Shown here: positions 1-6,441 of the stretch, one piece after another
Layout of the letters: each line of letters starts with the position of its first letter
Numbering within the stretch: position 1 is the stretch's first letter
NCBI GenBank assembly: GCA_910588655.1
Contig: CAJUPJ010000068.1
Location: forward strand, 1 to 9,776
Direction of reading: 5' to 3'
DNA: 9,776 bases
Origin: an uncultured Lachnospiraceae bacterium
GTDB taxonomy: Bacteria; Bacillota; Clostridia; Lachnospirales; Lachnospiraceae
Position numbers and translations under genes: made by a program
The notes under the pieces: generated by a model
The model's input: only the letters and a program-made list of their open reading frames with translations
Told to the model about the DNA's origin: nothing
Database searches by the model: none

Positions 1-50
1 CTACTTATATCCTTGTTTAAATTACATTTGTAATTAAAAAATGGGGAAAC

Positions 51-761
51 TCAAACTGCAAGTGAAGCATATTTGTTGATTATTTCACGGACGGACTGTT
101 CAGACAGTTTTTTATGCAGCCTGTTTGTAAAGAACCAGCCACAGGCCTGTATTTCATCTGCACATTCGTTCTGGTATTCATAAAGTATTGAAAGCACATC
201 ATTGTTTACAAGCTGTATTTTACGCTCCTTTGCATGTTTGCCATAAATCAGTATGCTTCTTTCACAGAGGTCTATGTTTCTCTGTTTAAGTGAACATAGT
301 TCAGATACCCTTATTCCAGTAGAAAAAAGCAGTTCAACAACAGCTATGTCGCGCAGTATGTATTTTGCCTGGCAGCCGTTGCTGGCAAGTTTTTTCTGTT
401 TATACATAAAGGACAATAAAGTTTCTATTGTATGCAGTGGTATTGTTTTAGGAAGAGTGGCAGGTTCACGGAACTTTGTCTGTATTTTGTTCATTGGGTT
501 TATTTTTATGATATCTTTATATTCAAGATAATGGAAGAAAGTTTTTAGTGATGCTATTTTTCTTTTTGATGTTTTAGGCCTGTAAACCTGGTGCAGCATG
601 GAAATATATGCTTCAGCTGCCTGTACAGTGGTTTGTTGACCTGTGAATTCTTTAAACTGTTTCAAATCTGTCTTGTAAGCCTTTAATGTTTTTGCATCAA
701 GCCTTTTCTGGTACTGGCAGAAATCCAGGTAGTCTGTAATAATTGTTTCTAAATTGTCCAT
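51..761 (-). CDS. XerC/XerD-type tyrosine recombinase (integrase), C-terminally truncated
   Basis: Site-specific DNA recombinase of the phage-integrase/Xer family. Residues about 5-90 form the N-terminal SAM-like core-binding domain, and the catalytic domain begins near residue 105. Visible active-site elements are the first arginine (R151 in STGIRVSEL) and the beta-hairpin lysine (K175 in GKHAKER). The protein stops at residue 236, just before the place where family members carry the HxxR box, the second His/Trp and the nucleophilic tyrosine, and full-length relatives run about 290-330 residues. As read here it cannot cut DNA. The 50 bases after the stop do not give a convincing continuation in any frame. 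The start is supported by AAAGGAGA 8-9 bases upstream on the minus strand. It is the only minus-strand gene and points out of the window. It is most likely the remnant of an integrated element; an alternative is a frameshifted gene continuing outside the window. Confidence 0.85.
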   Translation of the reverse strand: MDNLETIITDYLDFCQYQKRLDAKTLKAYKTDLKQFKEFTGQQTTVQAAEAYISMLHQVYRPKTSKRKIASLKTFFHYLEYKDIIKINPMNKIQTKFREPATLPKTIPLHTIETLLSFMYKQKKLASNGCQAKYILRDIAVVELLFSTGIRVSELCSLKQRNIDLCERSILIYGKHAKERKIQLVNNDVLSILYEYQNECADEIQACGWFFTNRLHKKLSEQSVREIINKYASLAV

Positions 762-805
762 AATTTAAATCTCCTTTTTTGTATTTGTTGTTATACAGTC
801 ATTGG

Positions 806-841
806 CTGGGATTATTAACTTTTAATCCTGGTTTTTTGTTT
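806..841 (+). terminator. Terminator-like hairpin
   Basis: GGATTA (809-814) pairs with TAATCC (823-828), extended by C806-G831 and two G-T wobbles, and is followed by GTTTTTTG. It has the shape of a rho-independent terminator on the plus strand, but no plus-strand gene lies upstream in the window. It may be a leftover of a lost gene or may protect the integrase promoter region. Confidence 0.35.
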
Positions 842-914
842 CAAAACCATTTTAACAGATGTAACATTCTATAGTAAAACAGGCAGTGTGAAGCCGGGGA
901 TATGTCTTAATGAT

Positions 915-935
915 ATTTTATAGTAACTATAAAAT
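915..935. promoter_or_regulatory. Perfect 9-bp AT-rich inverted repeat, possible operator
   Basis: ATTTTATAG (915-923) and CTATAAAAT (927-935) are exact inverted copies separated by TAA, about 64 bases before the DUF4116 start. The right arm contains a -10-like TATAAA. The symmetry and position suit a dimeric repressor site, but no regulator gene is in the window, and AT-rich palindromes also arise by chance. Confidence 0.3.
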
Positions 936-998
936 GGAACAAAATAAATCAGCAGTTTAGCCAGAGGGAGCACCAGATCCATAACAGGAGAGAAAATT

Positions 999-1259
999 AT
1001 GAACAAAGAAGCATTAAAAATGGTTAGAAAAGATGGCTATGCTTTACAATATGTAAAGGAGCGGACATCGGAAATTTGTTTAGAAGCAGTAAGGCAGGAT
1101 GGTTTGGATTTACAATTTGTGAAAGAACAGACATCTGAGATTTGTCAGGCAGCTGTAAACCAAACTCCAAATGCTATAATGTATGTAAAAGACAAATTTA
1201 TGTTAAGTAATACACCAAAACCAAACCAAAATAAATCAGAAGTAATGTCAATATTTTAA
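999..1259 (+). CDS. Small DUF4116 repeat protein ending in VMSIF
   Basis: 86-residue protein built from three copies of a 22-residue unit of the form [PS]EIC.xAV+QDGxxLQFVKEQT (starting near residues 2, 24 and 46), matching the DUF4116 family of unknown function. The last repeat runs into a cap, YVKDKFML, that is also found at the end of the larger DUF4116 protein (6442-7200), so the two are paralogues. After the cap a polar tail leads to the C-terminal residues VMSIF, which resemble the ends of two unrelated proteins here (PLDIF at 5979-5993, AMDIF at 9080-9094). The start is supported by AGGAGAG at 984-990. No signal peptide or membrane segment is seen, so it is probably cytoplasmic. It is short for the family but has its own start, cap and tail, so it need not be a fragment. 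It is followed after 41 bases by the HAD gene, probably on the same transcript. Confidence 0.75.
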   Translation: MNKEALKMVRKDGYALQYVKERTSEICLEAVRQDGLDLQFVKEQTSEICQAAVNQTPNAIMYVKDKFMLSNTPKPNQNKSEVMSIF

Positions 1260-1300
1260 TTAAGGGAGCATTAGCTTCCTATTTCATTGGAGATAAGGTT

Positions 1301-1822
1301 TTGATATATTTAAATAAAATTAAAGTTGCAGTATTTGATTTTGATGGTACTTTAGCTATACATAAAGATAAAAATTATACACAACGCAGGAAAGGTAGTA
1401 ATGATTACTTTATCCAGGCATATTTACATTCAGATACTTTCTATGAAACTATAGAACCTTGTTATCCATCATCAGTATTACAAAATGTAGCAGCGTAATG
1501 CTGGTTAAATAATATTCCTATGTTTTGTGTATCAGGTATGAGATTTTCATTGCATATGGACGCTAAAATAGCGTTTATACAGAAACATTATGGAAATGAT
1601 ATTGAATTTATTATGGCGTCTTCACAAGAACGTAAAGCAGATGTTGTACAAATATTAAAAGAAACTAACAGGTGTGATACATCTGAAATTTTGTTTGTGG
1701 ATGATATGGATTGTAATATTTCTAATATGTCAGATTTGGGATATTCTTTGGTTAGTGTTAATGACCTTAAAAACATAAGGGTATCTGAAAACCGTTTGTT
1801 AATGGAATATATGGATGACTGA
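1301..1822 (+). pseudogene. HAD-superfamily hydrolase interrupted by an in-frame TAA
   Basis: Haloacid-dehalogenase-type phosphatase. In one continuous frame it shows all four HAD motifs: motif I VFDFDGTL (nucleophile D13 and acid D15), motif II in FCVSGM, the motif III lysine in QERKAD, and motif IV ILFVDDM. A TAA at 1496-1498, after residue 65, interrupts the frame. Coding similarity continues without a shift (CWLNNIPMFCVSGM), so this is a nonsense mutation rather than two genes. Readthrough would give 173 residues, a reasonable length for a small HAD enzyme. The first ORF starts with TTG at 1301 behind GGAGA (1289-1293). An ATG at 1520 could start the second half but has no good ribosome site, and that half lacks the nucleophile. 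Substrate unknown. It is probably inactive. Confidence 0.72.
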
Positions 1823-1849
1823 AATCTTTGTGTTAATGTTTAATTTACA

Positions 1850-1885
1850 GGGCTGGTACTTTCTATTGCCAGCCCTTGTTTGTGT
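1850..1885 (+). terminator. Hairpin between the HAD gene and the 116-aa gene
   Basis: GGGCTGG (1850-1856) and CCAGCCC (1869-1875) are exact inverted copies with a 12-base loop, followed by the T-rich TTGTTTGTGTT. This would terminate or attenuate transcription from the DUF4116/HAD unit. The next gene's ribosome site (AGGAG, 1887-1891) follows immediately, so the hairpin could also limit expression of that gene. Confidence 0.55.
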
Positions 1886-1899
1886 TAGGAGTGGATAAA

Positions 1900-2250
1900 A
1901 TGATTTTGTATTTGAAAGCTAGAACAGATTTTAATGATTTAACAATTAATTTTATTAAAATAGAACTTAGTTCAGGAATATTAGAGTATTTAACCTGGGA
2001 TGAAAGTGAGTCTGGTATAACAGATGGCATTTTTAAAGCAAGGTACAAGGGAGTGTATTTTGATGAGGATTATTCTAATGGCAGGATTTCAGAATTAAAT
2101 AACATGTGTGTTAAATATGTAGAAATTTACTCAGAATCTGGTAAAGGAAATTATTTTGAAATTGAAAGCCTTCTGTTTGAGGATGGTCTTGAAGAACTTA
2201 AAATAGAGAAACCTTGTTACAGGATTGGATGTAAAGAAAACTGTGGCTGA
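1900..2250 (+). CDS. Hypothetical protein, 116 aa
   Basis: I do not recognise this family. The start is ATG 1900 because AGGAG at 1887-1891 lies 8 bases upstream; an upstream in-frame TTG at 1876 falls inside a hairpin stem and lacks a ribosome site. The protein is acidic, with no signal peptide or membrane segment, and looks like an alternating beta/alpha soluble protein (MILYLKART..., then FNDLTINFIKIEL, GVYFDEDYSNGRISELNNM). The C-terminus holds three cysteines (KPCYRIGCKENCG) that could bind metal, though three are few for a full site. It starts just after the hairpin at 1850-1885 and is followed by about 90 bases before the methylase pseudogene. Codon use is AT-rich like its neighbours. 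It may be a leftover cargo gene of the same element. Confidence 0.65.
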   Translation: MILYLKARTDFNDLTINFIKIELSSGILEYLTWDESESGITDGIFKARYKGVYFDEDYSNGRISELNNMCVKYVEIYSESGKGNYFEIESLLFEDGLEELKIEKPCYRIGCKENCG

Positions 2251-2343
2251 TGTTATGTCTTTGGTGGGAAAACTGTCAAAGATGTTTTATTATTTATAGC
2301 TAAGGAAATAAACTAGTTGGTTTATGCAGGGGGCAGTAAACAA

Positions 2344-3083
2344 ATGGCAAAAACAAAACAAAATAACCAGGTACAGAAATATGAAAGTGAGTTTTTGGAA
2401 TTATTTAAGAAACTTACTTGCTCACGGAGTTCCTGACAGGTGTGGGAAGATTTGGTAACAGTGATGGCATGCAGTATTAGTAATGCAGCTGACAGGAGTC
2501 CAGATAAATTTAAAAGACGGGAAGAACAGTATGGGCAGGCTATTAAGAATCTTGGAGGTATGGAAATTCCAGTACAGATATTTTGTACCATAGTTAAAGC
2601 ATTAGAGGAAAATCCAGACCAGGATTTTCTGGGAAGGTTATACATGGCTTTAAATCTCGGAAGCCACTGGCATGGCTAGTTTTTTACACCATACCATATC
2701 AGTGAATTTATGGCGGAAACACTTATTAATGGGGATTGCCAGGCGGAGATTGAGGGCAAAGGTTATTTGTCAGTATGTGACCCATGTGTTGGCGCTGGAG
2801 CTTTGCTTATAGCAGCAGCTAATGTAATAAAAAGGCAGGGATTAATTACCAGAGGGATATCCTATTTGTGGGGCAGGATATTGATGAGGTAGCAGCAATG
2901 ATGGCATACATACAGCTTTCACTGCTTGGCTGTCCTGGATATATTATTGTGGGTAATAGTTTAAAAGATATGCCAGACGGGCATGTATTGTTTCCAAAAG
3001 ATACTGAGCAGTGTGAAGTGTGGCTGACTCCTATGTTTGCAACAGACATATGGGAAAAAAGACGGGCAGATAACTTACTTTAA
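2344..3083 (+). pseudogene. N-6 adenine DNA methylase, mobile-element type, multiply broken
   Basis: The conceptual product (about 246 residues) matches the short N-6 DNA methylase-like proteins common on clostridial conjugative elements. In order it shows QVWEDLV, an EEQYGQ/IFCTIVKALEENPDQDFLG helical stretch, FFTPYHISEFMAE, the SAM-binding motif I VCDPCVGAGALL, and VGQDIDEVAAMMAYIQLSLLG followed by an IIVGNSL strand. Three lesions are visible: TGA at 2437-2439 before QVW, where a Trp codon is expected; TAG at 2677-2679 where the family usually has Gln before FFTP; and a one-base loss in the glycine codon near 2839-2841, which shifts reading so that NYQRDILFVGQDID continues in another frame from 2844. 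I see no NPPY/NPPF catalytic motif; many relatives of this short type appear to lack it. The ATG at 2344 follows a weak AGGGGGC site. It is not expected to make a working protein. Confidence 0.82.
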
Positions 3084-3161
3084 GGGATTGCTTGGCATGT
3101 GATGTGGGCAGGCTTATAAAAGAACAGAAAGTTTTACTGGTGCTTATAAAGTTTTTATGTT

Positions 3162-3281
3162 ATGGATAATTTTAATCCAGCGGCAGGAAAACAGGATAAT
3201 TTTTATTTAATCTTACTATTAAATTACCAGGAAAGGAGGAAGTTGCGCAATAGTGCTTTATGTGCTATACTTACGGCATGA
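3162..3281 (+). CDS. Possible 39-aa small ORF or relic upstream of the 359-aa gene
   Basis: An ORF reads MDNFNPAAGKQDNFYLILLL and ends at TGA 3279-3281, overlapping ATG 3278-3280, an internal in-frame start of the next gene (ATGA overlap). It contains the AGGAGGA ribosome-like site at 3234-3240. It has no clear ribosome site of its own and no recognised family. The NFYLIL stretch could be the worn end of a former element gene. It may be a leader that couples translation to the next gene, or simply chance. Confidence 0.2.
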   Translation: MDNFNPAAGKQDNFYLILLLNYQERRKLRNSALCAILTA

Positions 3282-4339
3282 AGCAGAAATATTGTGAACT
3301 TTTATATTATTTTATGAAATATTTAAATCCAACTGTAATCAAAGAAAACAAGGAATATCTTACAGGGACTTTGCATAGAAAAGCAGAGGGGCTGGTAAAG
3401 CCAGCAGCTTTCCTTGTAGAAGCTGGTTCACCAAAAAGCAGTGATATTTTGTGGGCTTACAAGGGCTGTCTTGAAAACGCTGCCCACCTTGTACATGTTA
3501 CTGGTGGTAAGGAAATTAATATACAACAGTGGCTTGATAAAATATACGAAGAACCTTTTGTAGAAGTTATAGATTTATGTTATTTGTCTGTTTTAGACTA
3601 TTTGAAAAAGGCAGGGACTTTTGAATATTTAGGGGCTCTTGAATATTTAGGGGCTCTTGAGCACTTTGATATGCAGAAAATCAAAATTGCCAGGTGGTGT
3701 GAGGGTTTTAGGAGTGGTTTTTCTGGGTTTGAGCGTATGGTGAAAGCTGAATATTTGAGGGAAATGCCATTTTACCAGAGAGATTTTGATTTTAAACAAG
3801 GTGTGCTTGTGCGTAGTGTGGATGGACTGGACTTTTACTATGGACACTGGGGAGTAAAATATCCTGTTTTGTCAACCAGTATTTTTAGCACAGATAATCC
3901 AGAATGGTATTTAAAGGGATGGCGTAACCTTATGCTGCTTTACAGGATATCTTCACCAGATGATGTCCTTGCAATGTTCTGTACAGACGGCAGTACATAT
4001 TGCCATTATTTACCTTTTGCTGACCCAAGGCTGGCGGCTACACCAGCATTTTATGCTGACAAGCTTTTAATTGATGATGGCCCTAAAAAGGGGTTTATAG
4101 CCAGTATGGGACCCTGGTATCAGTGTGCATATCCATACAGCCAGCTTACCGGATGTAACTTGTGTGAAATAGTCCTTGACAGCAGTGTGCGTTCTGAAGG
4201 TGTTCTTATAGGGAACCTGGAGGTTTACCATAACAGTAAACTTGCTGAAAGTACTGAAGCTTTTGCCAGGTATTATCAGTTGCCGGTATATGCTTTTATT
4301 AATGGCAACGTTACATTATTAAAAACTTATAAAAAATAA
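3260..4339 (+). CDS. Hypothetical protein, 359 aa, with internal tandem hexapeptide duplication
   Basis: I do not recognise this family. The protein is soluble, with a helical N-terminal half (about 1-140) and a C-terminal half rich in Trp, Tyr and Cys (for example GPWYQCAYPYSQLTGCNLCEI near residues 285-305), ending NGNVTLLKTYKK. No signal peptide, Walker motif or obvious catalytic signature is seen. Residues 122-133 repeat EYLGAL twice, from an exact 18-bp tandem duplication (3623-3658). The start is uncertain. ATG 3260 is the first after a stop, but AGGAGGA (3234-3240) lies about 19 bases away, which is long; ATG 3278 overlaps a small upstream ORF and would give 353 residues. It is preceded by the broken methylase and followed by 111 bases before the DUF4869 gene, so it probably has its own expression. 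The frame is intact, unlike its upstream neighbours, suggesting it is either recent or still selected. Confidence 0.7.
   Translation: MCYTYGMKQKYCELLYYFMKYLNPTVIKENKEYLTGTLHRKAEGLVKPAAFLVEAGSPKSSDILWAYKGCLENAAHLVHVTGGKEINIQQWLDKIYEEPFVEVIDLCYLSVLDYLKKAGTFEYLGALEYLGALEHFDMQKIKIARWCEGFRSGFSGFERMVKAEYLREMPFYQRDFDFKQGVLVRSVDGLDFYYGHWGVKYPVLSTSIFSTDNPEWYLKGWRNLMLLYRISSPDDVLAMFCTDGSTYCHYLPFADPRLAATPAFYADKLLIDDGPKKGFIASMGPWYQCAYPYSQLTGCNLCEIVLDSSVRSEGVLIGNLEVYHNSKLAESTEAFARYYQLPVYAFINGNVTLLKTYKK
3623..3658 (+). repeat. 18-bp exact tandem duplication within a coding region
   Basis: GAATATTTAGGGGCTCTT occurs twice head to tail (3623-3640, 3641-3658), encoding EYLGAL twice. The two bases before each copy (TT) also match, and the following GAGCACTTT is a weak partial third copy. 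It is in frame, so the protein is only lengthened. Replication slippage is the likely origin. Confidence 0.9.
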
Positions 4340-4450
4340 TATACTGGAACAGTAGGTGTGTTACAATGATTAAACAGAATTCTGGAAAACTATATAGTGT
4401 ATTGTGGGTTTATATATTTGGGACATAAGCTTGTCTAAGGGGGTGTTTAG

Positions 4451-4903
4451 ATGCTTATGATATATGAGAAAGAGATAAGACCAGACTGTCTTACAAGAGT
4501 GACCCAGTTTTTTAATTACAAGAAGAAAAAAGAATGGTTTTCTGATCCTTTTGTACGTAAAGTTATAAAAGATATTGATAATTGCGAGGTAGTAAAGGAT
4601 GAGTATATTGAGTCACCAGTATGGGGAGGTATAGCACCAGAAAGGTTATCCACTGGTGTAAAGGCTTTGATTTTGATGCGTGTTCTTCCAGGTGCTAACA
4701 TATATGCTACAAAGTGTGGTGATAACTGTGCACCTTATATTATAGAACTATCAAAAGAGCAGGATGTTACAATTACTTTGAAACATTATATGAGATTTGC
4801 TTGTGATTTTGATGCTGTTATGCTGGATACAGGAAAAGAAGTACATTCATTAAAAGAGTATCTTACAGAAAGTTTAACAATAGCAGGTATTATAGGAGGA
4901 TAA
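4451..4903 (+). CDS. DUF4869 domain-containing protein
   Basis: 150-residue protein that I assign to DUF4869, a family of unknown function in Firmicutes. Supporting pieces are the YFKN-like start region (VTQFFNYKKKKEWFSDPFVRK, about 17-37), VIKDIDNCEVV (38-48), ESPVWGGIAPERLSTGVKAL (54-72), the CGDNCAPYI segment (89-97) and ITLKHYMRF (108-116). The CGDNC pair of cysteines is conserved-looking and might be catalytic or structural, which is inference. There is no signal peptide. The start at 4451 follows TAAGGGGG with good spacing. Its stop (4901-4903) lies one base before the next ATG, and that gene's ribosome site (AGGAGG) sits inside its last codons, so the two proteins are translated together and probably act together. 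It could be an immunity or regulatory partner of the downstream P-loop protein. Confidence 0.75.
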   Translation: MLMIYEKEIRPDCLTRVTQFFNYKKKKEWFSDPFVRKVIKDIDNCEVVKDEYIESPVWGGIAPERLSTGVKALILMRVLPGANIYATKCGDNCAPYIIELSKEQDVTITLKHYMRFACDFDAVMLDTGKEVHSLKEYLTESLTIAGIIGG

Positions 4904-4904
4904 A

Positions 4905-5996
4905 ATGTATTCTTTAGAGATTATTTCCGAAGACTATCAGTGCTATATTCCTCTTGAACGGAGGATTACCGTACTTCGGGGTGACAGTGGTACCGGCAAG
5001 ACTTCTTTTGTTGATATTATAGCTATGGGTATTCCTGGAATTTCTATAAAATGTGAAATCACCTGCCGGGTTGTAACCCTGACAGATTGGGAATTAGTAT
5101 TACGTAGTGCAGAGTCTTCTTTATTGATAATAGATGACTTAGAATTAGTGGCAACGTCTGAATTTTGCACGGTAATAAGTGAAACTATTGATCAGGGTAA
5201 TTATTATTTGATAATTGCCCGTGAAAATTCTGGTTCTTTAGAATCAGAATTAAATTTAAATTTGTTTTCTATAAGCACTAATTCCATATTTAAATTTATA
5301 AAAGATAATAATGATATTAATCATTATGTAAAGCCATTATATAGCAGTATACATGTTAATGCTCCAGATTGTGTTATTGTAGAGGATGGTTCTTCTGGTT
5401 ATGAATTTTTTTCTTATTTGTTTACTTGCAGAGTAGTATCTTCAAATGGTAAAGGTTCTGTTGTTAGAAAATTGCAGGAAATGGTGTCAGAGGGTTATAC
5501 TTCTATTATTGTGGTATTTGATTCTGCGGCATTTGGATGTCATATGGATGATTTGAGTAAAACTATTGATTTAGCTGTGTTGCTAAATTCGGATATTCAG
5601 GTTGGATATTTTTTAGATTACGAATGTTTTGAGTACTTTTTATTAAGGACAGCTTTTTTTGAAAATAATCCAGCAGTTAAAAGTGTATTAGAAAATATAT
5701 GCATTTATGCAAATAAATTTTTGTCATGGGAAAAGTTTTTCCAAAAATTAATCAGGGATGTTTCCGTGAAAGAAATGTTTTCATATTCACATAATACTGT
5801 TTTTAAGGATTGTTATTATAAAAAGTGTAAGGATTCTAAAATGTATAATCCGTTCCGATGTGGGAAATGTAATTATTTTACAGACAAGGATAAGATATTC
5901 TTTTTATTGGAAAATTCTGTTTTTTCATATTTTCTAGATTATTATAATAGTAAGGCACATGGAAGTCTCACAGCAGCACCATTAGATATTTTTTGA
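4905..5996 (+). CDS. P-loop ATPase-like protein with possible TOPRIM-like region and Cys4 motif, ending in PLDIF
   Basis: 363-residue protein. The N-terminal part has a clear Walker A motif, GDSGTGKT (26-33), and a Walker B candidate, LLIIDD (73-78), so it probably binds and perhaps hydrolyses ATP. The ABC-type signature is not evident, and the ATPase domain is very short (about 1-130). The middle (about 154-225) has CVIVE (E160), then a Gly/Lys-rich turn (SSNGKGSVV), then IIVVFDSAAFG (D206). This order resembles the Glu and Asp positions of a TOPRIM/OLD-type nuclease fold, but the second Asp of the usual DxD is missing, so the assignment is tentative. The C-terminal part has C303-x4-C308-x10-C319-x2-C322, a possible zinc site. 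The protein ends PLDIF. Translation starts one base after the DUF4869 stop behind AGGAGG. The pairing with DUF4869 and the nuclease-like architecture suggest a two-gene accessory or defence module (inference). Confidence 0.7.
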   Translation: MYSLEIISEDYQCYIPLERRITVLRGDSGTGKTSFVDIIAMGIPGISIKCEITCRVVTLTDWELVLRSAESSLLIIDDLELVATSEFCTVISETIDQGNYYLIIARENSGSLESELNLNLFSISTNSIFKFIKDNNDINHYVKPLYSSIHVNAPDCVIVEDGSSGYEFFSYLFTCRVVSSNGKGSVVRKLQEMVSEGYTSIIVVFDSAAFGCHMDDLSKTIDLAVLLNSDIQVGYFLDYECFEYFLLRTAFFENNPAVKSVLENICIYANKFLSWEKFFQKLIRDVSVKEMFSYSHNTVFKDCYYKKCKDSKMYNPFRCGKCNYFTDKDKIFFLLENSVFSYFLDYYNSKAHGSLTAAPLDIF

Positions 5997-6441
5997 AAAA
6001 TCAAAAGAATATAAAACCGTTGAGAAATAAAAACAGTGAATAACCAAATTGCTGCCATTAGTGAAAAAAGTATTTTCTTGTATATTGTTTATTATATAAT
6101 ACGATGCAAGCAGCAAATGGTTTAGTTTAATGTTGTTTTGTACGATTGTCAGGTGTGCATTATAATGCCTGCTTTTTGTAGTTTGGGAATCATTATTTCT
6201 GGTTTGTTTATTTATGTGTCAGTAGTCTTATATAAAGAAATATGCAGATGGTATTATTTAATATAAATATACAAAGGGCTTGTACCAGAAAACAACTGTG
6301 CTTTAATTATAGCAATCAAATAAAAGTTTAAACAATATTATATGAATTAAACCTATCTATATGATAATTATGTAATCTTATTTTGGTAACTTATCAATGG
6401 GTTATGTTTTTATTAGATTGCTATAAATGAAAGGAATGTTT
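5997..6441. other. Gene-free stretch of about 445 bases
   Basis: Very AT-rich and full of stops in all frames. It holds a terminator-like hairpin with T5 at 6146-6178 that resembles the terminator at 7281-7315, and a TATAAT-like string near 6094-6100 without a good -35. The leader and promoter of the large DUF4116 gene must lie in its right half, but I cannot place them. No RNA gene or riboswitch is recognised. Confidence 0.45.
6146..6178 (+). terminator. Terminator-like hairpin related to the one at 7281-7315
   Basis: Within TTGTCAGG...CCTGCTTTTT, CAGG (6150-6153) can pair with CCTG (6168-6171), with an internal GCAT/ATGC stem and a left-side bulge, followed by T5. The flanks (TTGTCAGG and CCTGCTTTTT) are the same as in the stronger terminator at 7281-7315. 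It could end transcription of the DUF4869/P-loop operon about 180 bases downstream of it, but the bulge makes it weak. Confidence 0.4.

Larger units (their letters stand above)
762..998. other. Divergent intergenic region between integrase and DUF4116 gene
   Basis: This region separates the minus-strand integrase from the plus-strand genes and must hold the integrase ribosome binding site (near 768-776, minus strand) and any divergent promoters. I see a G-C/wobble hairpin followed by a T run (806-841) and a perfect AT-rich inverted repeat (915-935), but no clean -35/-10 pair. No coding signal is evident. Confidence 0.5.

Noticed and set aside
2322..2645. Minus-strand ORF of 107 codons opposite the methylase pseudogene
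   Set aside because: It has no ribosome site, its composition is that of an antisense shadow, and the plus strand carries clear methylase motifs.
1496..2679. Alternative genetic code or programmed readthrough explaining the in-frame TAA, TGA and TAG
   Set aside because: Intact neighbours end with all three stop codons, and the methylase also has a frameshift, so ordinary gene decay is simpler.
4389..4398. ACTATATAGT palindrome before the DUF4869 gene as an operator
   Set aside because: A 10-bp AT-rich palindrome is common by chance here, and no promoter elements are placed around it.
6049..6116. TTGCTGC / GCAGCAA inverted pair in the gene-free stretch
   Set aside because: Seven-base arms 54 bases apart in AT-rich DNA are expected by chance, and no further structure supports an RNA element.
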